Assembly (NCBI GenBank): GCA_019314185.1
Contig: JAFCZU010000229.1
Coordinates: 1-8,208, forward strand
DNA from: Deltaproteobacteria bacterium
GTDB lineage: Bacteria > Desulfobacterota > Desulfobacteria > Desulfobacterales > ETH-SRB1
DNA length: 8,208 bases
Direction of reading: 5' to 3'
Shown here: positions 5,846-8,208 of the stretch, in pieces
How positions within the stretch are numbered: position 1 is the first letter of the stretch
How the letters are laid out: each line of letters opens with the position of its first letter
The notes under the pieces: generated by a model
What the model was told of the DNA's origin: nothing
The model's database searches: none
What the model saw: the letters and a program-made list of their open reading frames with translations, nothing else
Program-made: the position numbers and the translations under genes

Positions 5846-7030
5846 TTAAGTCCCACTTTGATTTTTTTCTAATTCTTCTACTCTTTTAATCAATTCATCC
5901 AATTGAGCTTTATAGATTGCATGATGCACTTCCGAAGCACAGAACTTTTTAAGATAACCTGACCAGGGAATGCTATTCTCCCCATGGCTGCCCATAATCC
6001 AGGCCAACCAGTTAAATGTTGGAACGTATTTACGAAGTTCCATATTCCTTATCATAGGTGCAGAAATGATGTTCCCCCGTTTAACAATTGTATTAACTGT
6101 ATCAATCTCACTTTGAAGAGTTGGTAATTTTGATCCATTCCATATGATAATGTTACCCACTGAATCTTGATACTCTAGTCCAACCTTAACTTCGAATTTA
6201 TCGATATTTTCATTAATTGTATGTAGCACTGTTATTGATTTGGTTTGATTTTCATATGTGTCAGCATTAATTACCCATTTTATATTGTTTACTATTTCAT
6301 CTGTTTCAAATTCATAGATGTCTGTGACTTGGATAACATCCTCTGAATCCTTATCGAGAGTTCTCTTAATCTGATAGTAGATACTCTTTTTGGTACTTTG
6401 CTCCACAAAATCCCATTCTACCCACTTAGAAAGAAAATCAAATCTTTCTTTACAGCTGATCGTTGCCAGAAGTATGTAATGGCAACAGTCAGAAGGCGGA
6501 CAGGGAAAAGGCTTCGTACAGGGTGTAAAGGGCTCAGTAGTATCACCGGTTTCAGGTGCATCAGGTGGATGGTCCCAGACCTCTATGCAAAAACCTTCCT
6601 GTATCCTGCTGAAGTTGCAGGTTTTTTCTTCACAGCTCCCGCCCGGTGCATACACAGGTTCAGGTTTTGTGCCCCGCTCGTCATATTTGATCACAACATA
6701 TAATGCCTCATATGCTGCAGTGGTTGCACATGGTTTTACCGTAAGATCCACGGTCTGTTCCTCACAGACAAGGATCTCATTTCCAAAACAATCAAGCGCC
6801 AGACCACCCTCTATTATTATGTTCGGGCTGGGGGGAACGGTAGGTTTTACCTTCAAACCGCACACAACACCCCACCCATGGAGCATCCGGTTGAGCAATT
6901 TTCTTTTTTCAATGTGGTATATCTGCTCTTCCCTGAAATCCCTTTCAGTCATCAGCATTCCATGAAAATAATTTGTTCTTTTTATATCGTTATAGCTGCA
7001 GTGCTTATCTTTACATTCATCTGTGGTCAT
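5846..7030 (-). CDS. Paralogue B: eCIS-type conserved protein with YFHGML/GWGVVCGL motif
   Basis: A 394-residue protein of no named family known to me. The N-terminus is strongly patterned: NYFHGMLMTERDF (20-32), EEQIYHIEKRKLLNRMLHGW (34-53) and GVVCGL (54-59), then GLALDCFGNEILVC (76-89). A Cys-rich block follows (Cys133, 138, 148, 171, 177, 182, 183, 193), including CTKPFPCPPSDCCHYILLA. The C-terminal half is beta-strand-like and ends in a short coiled coil (about 374-390, LDELIKRVEELEK). No signal peptide is present. I associate the YF-G-L...Q-Y...GWGVVCGL pattern with genes in phage-tail-like injection clusters, so a structural or assembly part of the particle is plausible but unproven. 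The start is secured by AAGGAGG six bases upstream. It shares its motif order with the preceding gene, so the two are tandem duplicates. Its 3' half is markedly more AT-rich than its 5' half. Confidence 0.85.
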   Translation of the reverse strand: MTTDECKDKHCSYNDIKRTNYFHGMLMTERDFREEQIYHIEKRKLLNRMLHGWGVVCGLKVKPTVPPSPNIIIEGGLALDCFGNEILVCEEQTVDLTVKPCATTAAYEALYVVIKYDERGTKPEPVYAPGGSCEEKTCNFSRIQEGFCIEVWDHPPDAPETGDTTEPFTPCTKPFPCPPSDCCHYILLATISCKERFDFLSKWVEWDFVEQSTKKSIYYQIKRTLDKDSEDVIQVTDIYEFETDEIVNNIKWVINADTYENQTKSITVLHTINENIDKFEVKVGLEYQDSVGNIIIWNGSKLPTLQSEIDTVNTIVKRGNIISAPMIRNMELRKYVPTFNWLAWIMGSHGENSIPWSGYLKKFCASEVHHAIYKAQLDELIKRVEELEKNQSGT

Positions 7031-7036
7031 TTTCTT

Positions 7037-7043
7037 CCTCCTT
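7037..7043 (-). promoter_or_regulatory. Strong ribosome-binding site of paralogue B
   Basis: AAGGAGG, a near-perfect Shine-Dalgarno, lies six bases before the ATG at 7028-7030. It falls in the 38-base gap after the upstream gene and supports translation from an operon transcript. Confidence 0.75.
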
Positions 7044-7068
7044 CAATCTGTTATACTATCATTTTAAT

Positions 7069-8208
7069 TTATGACTCTACATGGAACCAGCTCAAAAAAT
7101 CAGTCCCCTGTGTCCCGTTACCAGATGGGAATTCACCGGAAAAGCTTCCGTCCAGGGCTTTTCCTTTTTTGTTTTCTTCATTACTAAAAATTGAACTCCC
7201 TCTAAGGATGATCTCAAAATCCGCCCCTTCATCACTCTGTGTTATCGCGGAACGTTTTTCATCTTCCAGTTCATCTTCTATCCACGTTTTTTCAAATTTA
7301 AATATAGCGCTCGTGGTTTCATCAACATTATCGATTAAATAAATTTCTTCTGAAGGGATATATTTCAATAATCGATATCTGGTACTGTGTTCTATTGTGA
7401 TAACTGCAATCAAAAATGTATGTTTATTGATAGTTTCATGGTACATGCGTTTGTTAAAAGTTACTTTCAATCCATTCTTCTGGACAAAATCATCCCATTG
7501 TATCGTTTGATTATGAATCGCAATGCTGCTAACTGGCTTTTCAATCGTCTGTTCAGTCTGTTCACTTATCTGTTCAATAGTCTGGTCACTTATCGGTTTA
7601 TCGCTCCATTCAATACCTGTGACACGGGGTAAGTCCCCGTGATAACAGTTGATCTGGTCAAAAAGCAGTTGATTGCTGTAAACAAGTTTTCTTTGATTGC
7701 AGGTATCGATTTCCTCAACTTCTCCATTTACAACAGTCACTATTGCCAGGATGATACATGAACATTCAGGACACTGCTGACAGTTTTTAGTTTTCTCACA
7801 AAGATATCTGTGGAGCGATTGCTCTTTTTCCTCTTTTGTTCGCTGGCAGAAGTGTTCATGCTCTAATTCTTGAGGAATACGAATGGGTGTTATTTTCCAG
7901 CTGTCCCGAATACGGTTAAATTCATGTTTTTCAGTCTCATCACAGACGATGGAAGGAAGATTCACAACTTCCCGTTTGCATTCATCATATTCAAGACAGA
8001 TGGCAATGTGTTTATCGTCATTTTGTAGCTCTTCTTTAATTTGTTGCTGATCGCATTCATGATCTTCGGGAAATAACGAAACATACCTGTCTTTTGCATC
8101 CCCGCACACCAGGATCTCCCTGCCGCAGCAGTCGATAGCCAGTCCGGGAGTGACTTCCACCCCTTTATTATCCTCTGTTGGTATTACATCTAATCCGCAA
8201 ACCACACC
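7069..8208 (-). CDS. Paralogue A: eCIS-type conserved protein, 5'-partial
   Basis: The gene runs off the right edge. The frame is open to base 8208 and reads G-V-V-C-G-L, so the GTG at 8203-8205 is an internal Val, not a start. By alignment with paralogue B about 53 N-terminal residues are missing, presumably with the YFHGML-type block. About 379 residues are visible (numbered here from that Val). Shared with B are GVVCGL, then GLAIDCCGREILVC (21-34), a central Cys cluster CEKTKNCQQCPECSCIILA (136-154; C-x-x-C-x-x-C-x-C at 145-150 may bind metal) and a strand-rich second half. Peculiar to A are the polar stretch QTIEQISEQTEQTIEK (208-223) and an acidic Lys/Glu-rich tail before GEFPSGNGTQGTDFLSWF. 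No homology to a characterised enzyme is apparent. It is probably translated with B as part of the same operon. Confidence 0.85.
   Translation of the reverse strand, partial: GVVCGLDVIPTEDNKGVEVTPGLAIDCCGREILVCGDAKDRYVSLFPEDHECDQQQIKEELQNDDKHIAICLEYDECKREVVNLPSIVCDETEKHEFNRIRDSWKITPIRIPQELEHEHFCQRTKEEKEQSLHRYLCEKTKNCQQCPECSCIILAIVTVVNGEVEEIDTCNQRKLVYSNQLLFDQINCYHGDLPRVTGIEWSDKPISDQTIEQISEQTEQTIEKPVSSIAIHNQTIQWDDFVQKNGLKVTFNKRMYHETINKHTFLIAVITIEHSTRYRLLKYIPSEEIYLIDNVDETTSAIFKFEKTWIEDELEDEKRSAITQSDEGADFEIILRGSSIFSNEENKKGKALDGSFSGEFPSGNGTQGTDFLSWFHVES

Noticed and set aside
8203..8205. GTG as the start codon of paralogue A
   Set aside because: The frame stays open to the window edge, and this Val is part of the GVVCGL motif found at residues 54-59 in paralogue B, so the gene begins outside the window.

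Overview
The window appears to be the distal, cargo-carrying end of an extracellular contractile injection system (eCIS, phage-tail-like particle) locus. Every gene supported here lies on the minus strand. The evidence is a 1485-residue protein with the DUF4157 zincin-like domain, which established work treats as a hallmark of eCIS-associated cargo, and two tandem paralogues with a YFHGML...GWGVVCGL signature that I associate, from memory only, with tail-like injection loci. The sheath, tube, baseplate and ATPase genes are not in the window; if present they should lie beyond position 8208.

Layout in the direction of transcription (right to left): a 5'-truncated paralogue A (7069-8208); paralogue B (5846-7030), 38 bases further on with a strong Shine-Dalgarno; a weak terminator-like hairpin; a YkgJ-family cysteine-cluster protein (5191-5748); the DUF4157 cargo protein (647-5104), 86 bases further on; a 149-base spacer; and a frameshifted, truncated REP-associated tyrosine transposase relic (154-497). 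The last 153 bases are AT-rich and hold no gene I can support.

The most interesting signal is at the C-terminus of the cargo protein. An H-V-E triad (residues 1393-1395) is followed 21 residues later by C-x-x-C (1416-1419), in a plausible helix-strand-helix-strand context. This is the zinc and catalytic signature of the cytidine-deaminase superfamily, and the HVE form also occurs in DddA-type bacterial toxin deaminases. I infer a modular toxin: an N-terminal loading-type region, glutamate-rich repeats, an intact HEATH zincin-like domain, a long amphipathic and hydrophobic middle, an acidic linker, and a deaminase-like warhead. No immunity gene follows it within the window.

Base composition is mosaic. 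By hand counts it is about 58-70% GC in much of the middle of the cargo gene, mostly 40-50% over its C-terminal part, and down to about 30% in parts of paralogue B. The organism cannot be named from this. The transposase relic and overall gene style suggest an environmental, probably Gram-negative bacterium (a Desulfobacterota-, Nitrospirota- or Planctomycetota-like lineage is possible), but this is a low-confidence inference.
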